Source: Pyrodictiaceae archaeon
GTDB taxonomy: Archaea > Thermoproteota > Thermoprotei_A > Sulfolobales > Pyrodictiaceae
Length of the DNA: 10,428 bases
NCBI GenBank assembly: GCA_027046105.1
Contig: JALTZQ010000009.1
Location: forward strand, 18,207-28,634
Reading direction: 5' to 3'
Below the pieces are notes generated by a model that had not been told where the DNA came from, searched no databases, and saw only the letters and a program-made list of their open reading frames with translations. This document shows, piece by piece, positions 1 through 7,351 of this stretch. The position numbers and the translations under genes are program-made. Position 1 is the first letter of the stretch; the number at the start of each line of letters is the position of its first letter.

Positions 1-576
1 CCAGAGAACATTGTTGGTATCTTCTTTAGTCATCAAGACCCAGACGTTATAGGTTCACTTAATTTACTTATAGATATGTTTCCTAATGCAAAACTTTATG
101 TATCAAGTCTTTGGGTAAGATTTCTGCCTCATTTAGGCGCAATCTCTGGGCTTAACATGATCGAAATACCGGATGAAGGGAGGGAGATACATCTTGGTAA
201 AGCACGCTTAAAAGCTATACCAGCACATTTCCTCCACTCGCCAGGCACATTTACGCTTTATGACCCAATAGTTAAGACGCTATTTAGTTCTGATATAGGT
301 GCAGCTGTCTTCCCTAGAAATAAGTGGTATCTCTTTGTAGAAGACTTCAATGAACATGTAAGGTATATTGAATGGTTCCATAAGCGATATATGGCTTGCC
401 GCAAAGCTCTCTTAGCGTGGCTTAAACACGTAAAGCATCTTGACATAAACATTATAGCACCTCAGCATGGAGCAATATTTGTCAATGAAAATGCCAAGAA
501 ATTCCTTCAATGGCTTGAAAGCCTCGAACCAGTAGGCATTGACTATATTTACCGAAGGCATGATGCGACTATATAA
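1..576 (+). CDS. MBL-fold diiron (ODP/FprA-type) protein, 5' end outside window
   Basis: The frame is open from base 1, so the N-terminus is cut off by the window; 191 residues are visible, ending at a TAA. The fold is a metallo-beta-lactamase of the oxygen-binding diiron (ODP) type, known from flavodiiron proteins such as FprA. All expected metal ligands are visible in the fragment: H11, D13 and D15 in the SHQDPDV motif, H79 in HSPG, D98 in SSDIGA and H156 in APQHG. This H-x-D-x-D version replaces the H-x-E-x-D of classical FprA. The coding frame ends about 30 residues after the last ligand, so there is no C-terminal flavodoxin or rubredoxin domain, and electrons would have to come from a separate partner. 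Likely roles are O2 or NO reduction or redox sensing; the sequence does not decide. It is the only plus-strand gene and runs toward the tRNA. Confidence 0.85.
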   Translation, partial: PENIVGIFFSHQDPDVIGSLNLLIDMFPNAKLYVSSLWVRFLPHLGAISGLNMIEIPDEGREIHLGKARLKAIPAHFLHSPGTFTLYDPIVKTLFSSDIGAAVFPRNKWYLFVEDFNEHVRYIEWFHKRYMACRKALLAWLKHVKHLDINIIAPQHGAIFVNENAKKFLQWLESLEPVGIDYIYRRHDATI

Positions 577-735
577 AAGCTGGAGTAATACATGGATATA
601 ACACACGCATTTCCAGATAGAATTGTGTTAGGACGTCGTTGCCTTCTTCATAGACAATTAAATGTAAATGTTTTACAAAACGAGATATCAGTTTGTAACA
701 GACAAACATAGATTACCTAAGGATGATGCATGTAG

Positions 736-810
736 CGGGCCCGCGGGGATTTGAACCCCGGACCTCCGGCTTAGAAGGCCGGCGCCCTATCCTGGCTAGG
801 CTACGGGCCC
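736..810 (-). tRNA. tRNA-Arg (anticodon UCU)
   Basis: The minus strand folds into a full 75-nt cloverleaf. It has a 7-bp acceptor stem (GGGCCCG with CGGGCCC), a 4-bp D stem closed by a T-G pair, and a D loop with G18-G19. The 5-bp anticodon stem CCGGC/GCCGG carries loop CTTCTAA, giving anticodon UCU, which reads AGA. The T stem CGGGG/CCCCG holds loop TTCAAAT. A20, C35, U36 and discriminator G73 agree with known arginine identity elements. There is no intron and no encoded CCA (the next bases are CTA), so CCA must be added after transcription. The first ten bases overlap the 3' end of the COG2454 gene on the same strand. A separate promoter would have to lie inside that gene; the only candidate I see is a weak CCTAAAGA around 836-843. 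Confidence 0.97.
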
Positions 811-1493
811 TGGCTGCACCATTTCTTATGTTCACTCTTTAGGTGGCTGGCTATATCTATTACTCGTATTTTGTTAAATGCGCGATCGATAATGTATTTG
901 GCTAGGTCAAATACTTTGTGTGCATGGAGTACGACGACTATGTCTGAAGATGCTATAGTGTATCCTTTTCTCGCGTAGACTATTAGTGTTTTATCTGCGG
1001 TGCGTGAAACAGCGATGAGTGCATTAGGTAAGGTTTTACGCAGTATTGAGGCGTGGCGCCCGCTGTAGGGATGCTGTGAATCAAGGATGATTATCAGTTT
1101 TTTGATACCTATTAAGACTTTCTTCATTAAGCTAGATAAGTGTTTAATGTCGTTATCGTTTAGGCGTATAGTACTAGCCAGGGCATCTCGTAGAAGACCA
1201 TCGCTGCAGTGGTATACGATTCTATATTGTAGTGCAGAGTAGAGTGTATAGAATTGATTATATCCATCGACACATAGTATATCGGTGGGTAGTTTCGTGA
1301 CTAGTTTCGATTGTACTATTCTGTTGAGATTGTATGAGTGAATGCAGCGTTTGAGTAGTTTCTCTGCAGTACGTGGCAGACTATACCGTTGACGTATTAG
1401 GTCTAGTGCTTGTTTTGGTGTAAAACCATTGTTTATAAGAAAGCTGTAGAGGTAGATTACCTTGCTATCAAGACTTACTAAGTAGTTGTTCAA
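801..1493 (-). CDS. COG2454 family protein (DUF434 plus DUF5616-like), function unknown
   Basis: This 230-residue protein resembles the archaeal COG2454 family. The N-terminal part (about 10-55) is helical and DUF434-like. From about residue 70 it is alpha/beta with spaced acidic motifs: CVDGYN (D76, N79), SDGLLRD (D98, D103), IIILDSQ (D138) and IASSDIVVV (D184). A DGYN motif after a beta strand, followed by later single aspartates, recalls NYN/PIN nucleases such as YacP; that link is my inference. The start is TTG, the only plausible start in this frame. It is supported by AGGTGAT at 1502-1508, which ends 8 nt upstream. The gene overlaps the end of alaS by 26 nt, so it is probably translated from the same message. 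Its TAG stop is formed by bases 8-10 of the tRNA-Arg gene. It may act on RNA or tRNA given this setting, but nothing visible proves it. Confidence 0.85.
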   Translation of the reverse strand: MNNYLVSLDSKVIYLYSFLINNGFTPKQALDLIRQRYSLPRTAEKLLKRCIHSYNLNRIVQSKLVTKLPTDILCVDGYNQFYTLYSALQYRIVYHCSDGLLRDALASTIRLNDNDIKHLSSLMKKVLIGIKKLIIILDSQHPYSGRHASILRKTLPNALIAVSRTADKTLIVYARKGYTIASSDIVVVLHAHKVFDLAKYIIDRAFNKIRVIDIASHLKSEHKKWCSQGP

Positions 1494-4218
1494 TAGTATT
1501 AATCACCTTTTCTATTGCGTCATTAGTGCTTGTGTGTTGTGCTAGGATTGTTATATGGTCTGCTTTTCCGCCTCCCTTCCACCCATATCTATGTCTTAAT
1601 AGCTTGACTAACTCACGGAGGTCGACACCTGCTTCTGAGCCTCTACTTAGCTCAATCAAGCTGTGTTCGTCTTTCCTCCATATGGCTATTGCTATAGATT
1701 TTGCATCTTTTGAGGTTATTCTCTTCAAGAGCTCTCTATAATCGTCTTCTTCTAGTAACTCATTAGTGATTAAGTACGCCTTTATATCGCCGAGAGTTCG
1801 TGGTGATTTCAGTACTTGACTCAGTATTTGCTCTATAAGCCAACTCTTAAGCCTACTATATTTTCTTTTCAGTTCTTCAAATCGTTCAACTACCTTGCTT
1901 ATTCTATCGACTAACTCACTTGGTGAAGCTCCAACTTTTCTACTTGCCTCTTCAATTATTTTTTCGAGAGCTGAAGCATGTCTTGGAACCTCCGTTGCAG
2001 CAACTATTTCAAATCTAATTACGCCATCTTGTAGCTTTTCTACGTTCACTATTTTTATTGCACCCACTTCGCTTGTTTTAGCTACGTGTGTTCCGAAACA
2101 AGCTTCCACGTCTACACCCGGTATTTCAACGACTCTTATCACGGGATCCATTGGTGCACCGCCTTGATATAACTTAAACCCGTATTTCTTTTCTGCTTCA
2201 TTACGCTCGATATATATTGTGTTAATCCTTATATCCTGATCTATGACCTTATTGGCCTCCTTCTCTATGGCTTTAATGATGTCGCGTGATGGGAGTTCAT
2301 AGTGTGTAATATCTATTCGTGCTTTTTCTGGAGTTTTCTCTGCACCAGCTTGCCAAACATGTTCCCCAAGGATACGCCTTGTTGTACCAAGTAGTATGTG
2401 TATAGCGGTATGGTGTCGCATAAGCTTGTATCTTCTCTCCCAATCTATACGTCCATATACATGCTGGCACTCCTTGAATGGTCTATCTAAGACGTGTACT
2501 ATAACGTTGTTGTTGGTTTTCTCGACGTTTATAACATTATATTTCTCTCCACAAGCCTCAATGATTCCCGTGTCATGTAGTTGTCCTCCACCAGTTGGGT
2601 AAAAGGCTGTCTGGTCAAGCACAAGATAGTTTCTCGTATACCCTAGGACGGTAGCCCTGAATTCTCTCAGGTAAGGGTTTTCATGGAAAAGCCTTTTTGT
2701 GGGCTTAAACGTAGAGGCCCATGAGACTATTTCTGATGGTAGCTTGCTGGCTTCACGTGTTCGTGCAATACCTCCACTTGCTCCATGGCGTCGTGCTACT
2801 ATTGCGTAAAAATCGTGTGGAACAGTGATTTGAATTCCGTGTTTTGCTGCGGTGTCGGCCACAATATCTGGTGAAATGCCGTGGGAGTCATAGATTTCTA
2901 CAAGATCATCTAGTGTAATCTTTCTTTTCCTTCTTATTGTGCGCTCCACGAGTTTTAGTCCCGTCTCAAGAGTTTTCTTGTATCTCTCCTCTTCCCGAGA
3001 AGTAACGGTGAGGATGTAGTCCTTCATACGTGCTAGTTGGGGATAATAGTCTTGTGACCAGTAATTAATCTGCTTCATAACGAGTTCTGCCAATCCCACA
3101 TCAGAGCCTAGTCGTGAAATAATCCGAAGAGCCCTCCTTATTACGAGTCTGGCTAAGTAGCCTTCACCTGTATTGGATGGAACTACTCCATCACCTAGCA
3201 TTAATGCAATAGTCTTCGTGTGATCGAGTAGAGCATAAACACTGGCTGCTTTACTTAGTTGATCTATAATGTCGTGTATACTACTATCAGTTCTTTCAGC
3301 AATAAGAGAGTAATATTTATTAATGCTATTCGGGTTTTCGGGATCAAGCCTACCTGCTAATCGTGCAGCTTCCCATAGAACCTCTATATCGGGTTTCTCA
3401 ATAGACAAGAGTTTATGGAATTCATCTACAAGATTACCGTAGATTGCGTGAAAGGCTGTAGGTGCATTTCTCTGGGTAAACCAGGCTATCCTCTCTATTC
3501 CATAGCCAGTATCTACGATCTTCATTGGCATTTTGTGGTATTCACCGTCCCGTACAACATATTCCATGAAGACTAGTGTTGCTAGTTCAAGCCCACCAAT
3601 TGTAACCTCGAAGCTTGGTCCTGCATTTCCTCCTCCCTCCCACCAAGACTCCTTAAGAGTTATCATATCCTCAGGTACACCAAGCTCCTCGGTGAAGAAT
3701 CTATAGGCTAACTCCACTGTCTCTTCCTTCCAGTAGACTTCCTTATCAGGATAATTGAACGCGTGGTGTCCACCCATTTCAAAACTCGTTAGGTGCCTAC
3801 CCATTGTTAAGCCAACATTGTCAATGTCCTCTAACCTTATACATGGCTGGACAATCACTAGGGGATTAGCTGGAGGCGGTACAATACCACTTGTCACATG
3901 AGGCTGGAATACGACGATGCTAGCAATTGTTAAGTATAGATCATCTCTCCAGCGGGCTACAACAGGTCGAGGCTCAAGATATTCATGGCCATTCTTGCGG
4001 AAGAAATCTATGAAGAGTTTTCGTGCTTCTGCTACACTTAGATTGGTCTTCCGCTTAGGCACCTCCCAAAAATAGTACTCAACGCATGGTGCATCATTGC
4101 AGTGGTCTTGTTTAGCATTCTTCGTCCAAAAGTAAGTGCCGCAGACAACGCATCTTCTACGTGTAAAGTCCTTGTTAAAGAACTTTAAACGATAGACGTT
4201 TTCATCGACTCTAATCAC
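1468..4218 (-). CDS. alaS: Alanyl-tRNA synthetase, archaeal type
   Basis: It charges tRNA-Ala with alanine in the cytoplasm and hydrolyses mischarged Ser- or Gly-tRNA-Ala. At 916 residues it has the normal archaeal length. The archaeal N-terminal module is present, with C23, C26, C40 and C45 as probable zinc ligands. The class II catalytic core follows: motif 1 near RPVVARWRDD (84-93), motif 2 near CIRLEDIDNVGLTMGRH (126-142) and motif 3 near DTGYGIERIAWF (236-247). The editing domain keeps HTAIH (H603, H607) and CFGTH (C707, H711), the four zinc ligands of AlaRS/AlaX editing sites. The C-terminal DHHA1-type segment ends with a glycine-rich GWKGGGKAD (882-884). The start is GTG, backed by GAGGTG at 4227-4232, 8 nt upstream. 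A 141-nt gap separates it from rpl10, and its tail overlaps the COG2454 gene. Confidence 0.98.
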   Translation of the reverse strand: MIRVDENVYRLKFFNKDFTRRRCVVCGTYFWTKNAKQDHCNDAPCVEYYFWEVPKRKTNLSVAEARKLFIDFFRKNGHEYLEPRPVVARWRDDLYLTIASIVVFQPHVTSGIVPPPANPLVIVQPCIRLEDIDNVGLTMGRHLTSFEMGGHHAFNYPDKEVYWKEETVELAYRFFTEELGVPEDMITLKESWWEGGGNAGPSFEVTIGGLELATLVFMEYVVRDGEYHKMPMKIVDTGYGIERIAWFTQRNAPTAFHAIYGNLVDEFHKLLSIEKPDIEVLWEAARLAGRLDPENPNSINKYYSLIAERTDSSIHDIIDQLSKAASVYALLDHTKTIALMLGDGVVPSNTGEGYLARLVIRRALRIISRLGSDVGLAELVMKQINYWSQDYYPQLARMKDYILTVTSREEERYKKTLETGLKLVERTIRRKRKITLDDLVEIYDSHGISPDIVADTAAKHGIQITVPHDFYAIVARRHGASGGIARTREASKLPSEIVSWASTFKPTKRLFHENPYLREFRATVLGYTRNYLVLDQTAFYPTGGGQLHDTGIIEACGEKYNVINVEKTNNNVIVHVLDRPFKECQHVYGRIDWERRYKLMRHHTAIHILLGTTRRILGEHVWQAGAEKTPEKARIDITHYELPSRDIIKAIEKEANKVIDQDIRINTIYIERNEAEKKYGFKLYQGGAPMDPVIRVVEIPGVDVEACFGTHVAKTSEVGAIKIVNVEKLQDGVIRFEIVAATEVPRHASALEKIIEEASRKVGASPSELVDRISKVVERFEELKRKYSRLKSWLIEQILSQVLKSPRTLGDIKAYLITNELLEEDDYRELLKRITSKDAKSIAIAIWRKDEHSLIELSRGSEAGVDLRELVKLLRHRYGWKGGGKADHITILAQHTSTNDAIEKVINTIEQLLSKS
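1502..1508 (-). promoter_or_regulatory. Shine-Dalgarno site that supports the TTG start of the COG2454 gene
   Basis: On the minus strand this reads AGGTGAT, a 7-base match to the complement of the 16S rRNA 3' end. It ends 8 nt before the TTG at 1493 and lies inside the last codons of alaS. It is the main reason to accept a TTG start for the downstream gene. Confidence 0.75.
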
Positions 4219-4338
4219 TAGCCATGCACCTCTAGTGTCGTATATTGAGTTTAGAAGGTAGGCGTTTGTATGTTTAGCTCAAACTGTTACATGCTATTCT
4301 CTTGATAGCCTAAATTTACTCAAAAACGTGTAGCCTGG

Positions 4339-4345
4339 TATATAA
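4339..4345 (-). promoter_or_regulatory. Candidate TATA box for alaS
   Basis: TTATATA lies on the minus strand 14 nt after the rpl10 stop, in the 141-nt gap (4219-4359) before alaS. A start site about 25 nt downstream (near 4315) would leave a leader of roughly 100 nt. There is no convincing purine BRE just before it. A second AT-rich block (TAAATTTA, 4311-4318) is an alternative. A T5 run at 4322-4326 could end the upstream transcript. The promoter is inferred from sequence only. Confidence 0.35.
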
Positions 4346-4359
4346 GGCCAGAATCCAAA

Positions 4360-5382
4360 CTAGAATCCGAAGAGTGACTCAAGACCGGCTGCTAATTGTT
4401 CTTCACTTACTTCTTCTTTTTTCTCCTCTTCTTTTTCCTCTTCCTCCTCTTTCTTCTCCTTAATTGGTGCCTGTGGTGTAGAGACAGTTATTTCAATGCC
4501 TAATTCTTTGGCTTTATCGCCTAGAGCAGCGACAATACTCATCGCCCTAGCTATTGCAGTGTGTAACACATATTCGGCAGTATCTGGTGTTACGAAGCCC
4601 GATTCGGCTGCTACAGCAAATGCCCTCTTTACGGCTACTGGTATGGCCAGCTTCATTACATCTGGTTCTGGATATGCTATTTCGACACCAACCCATAGGG
4701 CACCGAGTATGGCCTCTTGTACTTGTTTCCGATACTCTTCAAGATCTAATAGCAGTTGTTCGGCAGGAATGACAACGCCATTGTCGTATGCGGCCTTAAG
4801 CTTCAACTTAACCTCAATGGGCTCTATACCTAGTTTCTGGAGGATTGATGCCAGTTCGGCGGATATGGTGTCACCTGGTTTTGCTACAATAGTATCCTTT
4901 GCTATCCAAATGGTCCCGCCCTGAACCCTTATTGGAACTTTGAGTTTACCAAATACGCTCATTATAGGACCTGGTTTAAGCCCAGTATCACCGGAAGGCA
5001 GAATTATCTCTGTCTCTGTGACGTCGCCTGGCTTTGCGGGCGCAGTAGTTCTAATCTTATTTATCTCTAAGGCTAGATGGAAGGGGTTAAGATCCGTGAA
5101 TATGAACAGGTTCGTGCCAGTCAAGTATCCCTCGAGTGGTGTAGGATCGAGTCCCGCCTGCTTCATCGCAATTCTGAACAAGGTGTTCTTGGTTACCCGT
5201 AGTTTAACGTGGTCGCCAAACTTCGTTTCCATCTTTCTGCGTAATCTTTGAAGTCTTGAAGTCGGAGTCTTAGATAAATCCACAATAAGTACTGTACGGT
5301 ATTTCTTAAGCAAATCGGTTAACTCACGCACTTCTTGTATTTTCCACTCTGGTATGCGTCTAGCACGTGCTATTGCAGCCAA
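4360..5382 (-). CDS. rpl10: Large-subunit ribosomal protein L10 (P0-like, uL10)
   Basis: L10 is the stalk base of the large subunit; it anchors L12 dimers and helps recruit translation GTPases. With the chosen start it has 340 residues. The N-terminal rRNA-binding L10 domain covers about 10-105 and the archaeal/eukaryotic insertion about 106-185. C-terminal helices that bind L12 in the family lie at about 215-300. A strongly charged Lys/Glu tail runs from about 307 to 328, and the ending GLESLFGF is the classic P0/L12-type factor-binding tip. I place the start at TTG 5382, because GAGGTGA (5391-5397) lies 8 nt upstream. The GTG at 5394 would give four more residues but is itself part of that ribosome-binding site. 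The gene follows rpl1 with 26 nt between them. No rpl12 follows it, which is unusual for this cluster. Confidence 0.97.
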   Translation of the reverse strand: MAAIARARRIPEWKIQEVRELTDLLKKYRTVLIVDLSKTPTSRLQRLRRKMETKFGDHVKLRVTKNTLFRIAMKQAGLDPTPLEGYLTGTNLFIFTDLNPFHLALEINKIRTTAPAKPGDVTETEIILPSGDTGLKPGPIMSVFGKLKVPIRVQGGTIWIAKDTIVAKPGDTISAELASILQKLGIEPIEVKLKLKAAYDNGVVIPAEQLLLDLEEYRKQVQEAILGALWVGVEIAYPEPDVMKLAIPVAVKRAFAVAAESGFVTPDTAEYVLHTAIARAMSIVAALGDKAKELGIEITVSTPQAPIKEKKEEEEEKEEEKKEEVSEEQLAAGLESLFGF

Positions 5383-5390
5383 TTGGTTAT

Positions 5391-5397
5391 TCACCTC
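5391..5397 (-). promoter_or_regulatory. Shine-Dalgarno site deciding the rpl10 start
   Basis: GAGGTGA on the minus strand sits 8 nt before TTG 5382. The upstream GTG (5394-5392) falls within this motif and cannot be served by it, so the TTG is the better start. Confidence 0.7.
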
Positions 5398-5408
5398 TCA
5401 TCTGCAAA

Positions 5409-6062
5409 CTATCTTAACTTTACCTCTACCGGTGGCCCCATGGTTGTTTTTACTACGATTTTTGCGATATTGTATTGGGGGTTCTTTAACTTACCCTCTA
5501 GCGTTTGAAGAACTGCTTGTGCATTTTCTGCTATCTCTTCGGGTTTCATGTCAATAGTACCTATTCTACACATTACCTGTGGTTGGTCCTTTGTTCTTAT
5601 TACTACTGCGGAACGATACCTCTTGGCAAACAATGTGATATCGGCATTCGGCGGTACTGGTACTGGTATTTTCCCTCGAGGGCCTAGTGCTGGACCCAGA
5701 ATCCTACCAGCTATGGGCATGAGATCAGTTTTTACAAGTACCCAGTCACATTCCTGTGCAATCTTTTTCGCAGCCTTCTTGTTGCCACTCATTTCTTGTA
5801 AATCGTCTCTGGTTATAACCCTATGTGCTATCTCTCTAGCTTTAAGTGCCATGTCACCATCTGCGACAACGCATATCTTGGTCTCTTTTCTCGGTGGATG
5901 AGGCAATATTACAATCTCCCTTATCCTACCCTCAGGGGTTCTTGGATCAATGTCTCTAAGAACAACTATCATCTCCACGGACTGCTTAAAATTCCTTGGA
6001 GGTGATGCTGCTATGGCCTCTTCTATTGCCCTAACAAGCCAATCTTTAGCAATGAATGACAT
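5409..6062 (-). CDS. rpl1: Large-subunit ribosomal protein L1 (uL1)
   Basis: L1 binds 23S rRNA at the mobile L1 stalk near the E site and helps release deacylated tRNA. The 217-residue length is normal for archaea. The family signature GPALGPRGKIPVPVPPNADI is at 123-142, in domain II. Domain I is made of the N-terminal segment and the C-terminal strands (KIVVKTTMGPPVEVKLR at the very end), as expected for the two-part L1 fold. The ATG start has GGTGAT (6071-6076) 8 nt upstream. The gene lies 40 nt after rpl11 and 26 nt before rpl10, in the usual L11-L1-L10 order. L1 of methanogens is known to repress its own mRNA through a mimic of its rRNA site; I see no clear mimic here. Confidence 0.98.
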   Translation of the reverse strand: MSFIAKDWLVRAIEEAIAASPPRNFKQSVEMIVVLRDIDPRTPEGRIREIVILPHPPRKETKICVVADGDMALKAREIAHRVITRDDLQEMSGNKKAAKKIAQECDWVLVKTDLMPIAGRILGPALGPRGKIPVPVPPNADITLFAKRYRSAVVIRTKDQPQVMCRIGTIDMKPEEIAENAQAVLQTLEGKLKNPQYNIAKIVVKTTMGPPVEVKLR

Positions 6063-6102
6063 GTTTCGTTATCACCCCTATCCCTAGTCTCCAGAGATGC
6101 TG

Positions 6103-6609
6103 CTAAGCCTTTTCCCACTCCTCTTCATATTTTGCGAGTATTGCATCATACACTCCTTCTTCAATCTCGCGCGTAACTTGTTTAGGATCTTTACCGTCGA
6201 CTGTTATTCCAATACTTCTGGCCGAGCCCAGAATAGTCTTAACGGCAGCTTTGAGGCTCTTTGCCAACAAGTCGGGCTTCTTTAGAATTGCTATTTCAAC
6301 TATTTTTTCAAAGGATAGATCACCTATCTTTTGGTGCATAGGGTCTCCAGAGGGTTCTGAGGCGCCTGCGGCTTTAAGGAGTAGCTCGGTAGTTGTAGGC
6401 GGCTTAACCTCAATGTCGTATTCCTTAGTGTCGGTGTCTATGATTATCTTTACCTTAACCTCGTAGCCTTTAAACTTCTCAGTGGCTTTGTTTATCTGTT
6501 CTACGATATTATTCACATCGAGGCCTGACTGGGATAATGCTGTAGCCAGTGGAGGTTCAGGCTTGGCTTCTCCTCCTCTTACCTTGATAGTCACCACTCT
6601 TAATCCCAT
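6103..6609 (-). CDS. rpl11: Large-subunit ribosomal protein L11 (uL11)
   Basis: L11 binds the GTPase-associated region of 23S rRNA and, with L10 and L12, forms the factor-binding centre. The 168-residue product has the two usual domains, an N-terminal domain (about 1-75) and a C-terminal rRNA-binding domain (about 80-150). Conserved stretches include [20 protein letters not shown] and [15 protein letters not shown]. The N-terminal proline switch is unusual: the family's PGPPLGP is PEPPLAT here (residues 17-23), losing two glycines and one proline. The ATG at 6609 is chosen as start because a perfect GGAGGTGA (6618-6625) lies 8 nt upstream. The GTG at 6621 falls within that motif. The ribosome-binding site overlaps the stop of spt5, which suggests translational coupling. 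Confidence 0.97.
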   Translation of the reverse strand: MGLRVVTIKVRGGEAKPEPPLATALSQSGLDVNNIVEQINKATEKFKGYEVKVKIIIDTDTKEYDIEVKPPTTTELLLKAAGASEPSGDPMHQKIGDLSFEKIVEIAILKKPDLLAKSLKAAVKTILGSARSIGITVDGKDPKQVTREIEEGVYDAILAKYEEEWEKA

Positions 6610-6617
6610 ACTGCATC

Positions 6618-6625
6618 TCACCTCC
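6618..6625 (-). promoter_or_regulatory. Perfect Shine-Dalgarno site deciding the rpl11 start
   Basis: GGAGGTGA on the minus strand ends 8 nt before ATG 6609. It also contains the TGA stop of spt5 and the GTG of a longer, unlikely rpl11 reading. It is the strongest ribosome-binding site in the window, fitting a highly expressed ribosomal protein. Confidence 0.8.
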
Positions 6626-7124
6626 TTTCCTCGCGTAATGGTCTTACCGAGTCACCTGGCACCGTTATTTGGAGCGAGTATGTAACACTAGCGTCTAGTA
6701 AGTTTAAAACTACTTCATTGCGTGAGGTATCAACACGTACAACTTCTGCTTTCATTCCGCGGAAGGGACCTGCTATAATCTCCACAACTTCACCTGGTCT
6801 TAAGGTCTCAACTACAGCTTCCGGCTTTAGTAGCCTCTCGATGTCATCAAATTTCATAACGCCCGGTACAACACCCTTAATATATTTTATCCCTTGTGCA
6901 GCCATCGCTACATAATGTGGGGCTGGTGCTTCAACGACTATATACCCTTTTACGCGAGGCAATACAATTATGCTGTAAATTGGTAGTTCAAGGGATTTCG
7001 CGCGGCTCTCTATTACTAGTGCAGCATCAAGTTCTCGGCCAGCGACGGTCCTTACTGCAAACAGCTTAGAGGAATGTTGCGGGCCGCCCTGTCTTTCTTC
7101 GTTTCTTTGTTCACTCTCTTCCAA
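6618..7124 (-). CDS. spt5: Transcription elongation factor Spt5 (NusG family)
   Basis: Spt5 binds the RNA polymerase clamp together with Spt4 and keeps elongation processive; its KOW domain can contact the ribosome. The protein has 168 residues: a short charged tail (1-19), the NGN domain (about 20-105) and one KOW domain (about 109-140, with [16 protein letters not shown]). This single-KOW layout is normal for archaea. The start is TTG at 7124, supported by GGAGGT (7133-7138) 8 nt upstream. That site lies in the last codons of secE, and only 2 nt separate the genes, so translation is probably coupled. The stop TGA is part of the rpl11 ribosome-binding site. The secE-spt5-rpl11-rpl1-rpl10 order matches the bacterial secE-nusG-rplK-rplA-rplJ block. 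Confidence 0.96.
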   Translation of the reverse strand: MEESEQRNEERQGGPQHSSKLFAVRTVAGRELDAALVIESRAKSLELPIYSIIVLPRVKGYIVVEAPAPHYVAMAAQGIKYIKGVVPGVMKFDDIERLLKPEAVVETLRPGEVVEIIAGPFRGMKAEVVRVDTSRNEVVLNLLDASVTYSLQITVPGDSVRPLREERR

Positions 7125-7126
7125 CT

Positions 7127-7327
7127 CTATAAACCTCCTAGAAATGCTATCGCAACAAGATGGATAATGTATGATAGAGAGCCCACTATTGCAATTCCTA
7201 AGCCCACGACCTTTAACGCTTGTATGAATTCCGTTTTATCTGGTTTACGTACGCGTAACAGTACCAGTTTCCATTCATGCAGTGTCCCCGTAAGTCTTTT
7301 GACAACATTCTTGTCAGTACTACTCAA
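7127..7327 (-). CDS. secE: Protein translocase subunit SecE (Sec61 gamma)
   Basis: SecE is the small clamp subunit of the SecYEG channel in the cytoplasmic membrane. The product is 66 residues with the chosen start. A cytoplasmic amphipathic part contains WKLVLLRVRKPDKTEF (19-34), matching the family's conserved Arg-Lys-Pro-x-x-x-Glu-Phe region. One membrane span follows (about 38-63, VVGLGIAIVGSLSYIIHLVA). The start is uncertain. TTG at 7327 has GGTG 8 nt upstream, the spacing used by most genes here. ATG at 7342 and TTG at 7348 would add 5 or 7 residues but have no well-placed ribosome-binding site. It lies between ftsY and spt5; with FtsY it links the ribosomal genes to protein export. Confidence 0.9.
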   Translation of the reverse strand: MSSTDKNVVKRLTGTLHEWKLVLLRVRKPDKTEFIQALKVVGLGIAIVGSLSYIIHLVAIAFLGGL

Positions 7328-7351
7328 CCTAGCAACACCCATGCACAAGTA

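Noticed and set aside
670..681. Inverted repeat GTTTTACAAAAC between the diiron gene and the tRNA
   Set aside because: A 5-bp AT-rich stem with a 2-nt loop is too weak and too common to call a terminator.
577..735. Possible C/D-box RNA or small gene in the gap between the convergent units
   Set aside because: I found no properly spaced C, D, C' and D' boxes and no plausible short coding frame on either strand.
4336..4352. CTGG...CCAG inverted repeat around the alaS TATA-like box, as an operator
   Set aside because: Only 4 bp pair across a 9-nt interior; likely chance.
4390..4470. Simple-sequence repeat of Glu/Lys codons
   Set aside because: This encodes the normal charged hinge of P0/L10 and not a mobile or regulatory repeat.
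4496..4924. 142-codon plus-strand open frame opposite rpl10
   Set aside because: It is antisense to conserved L10 sequence and shows no family resemblance.
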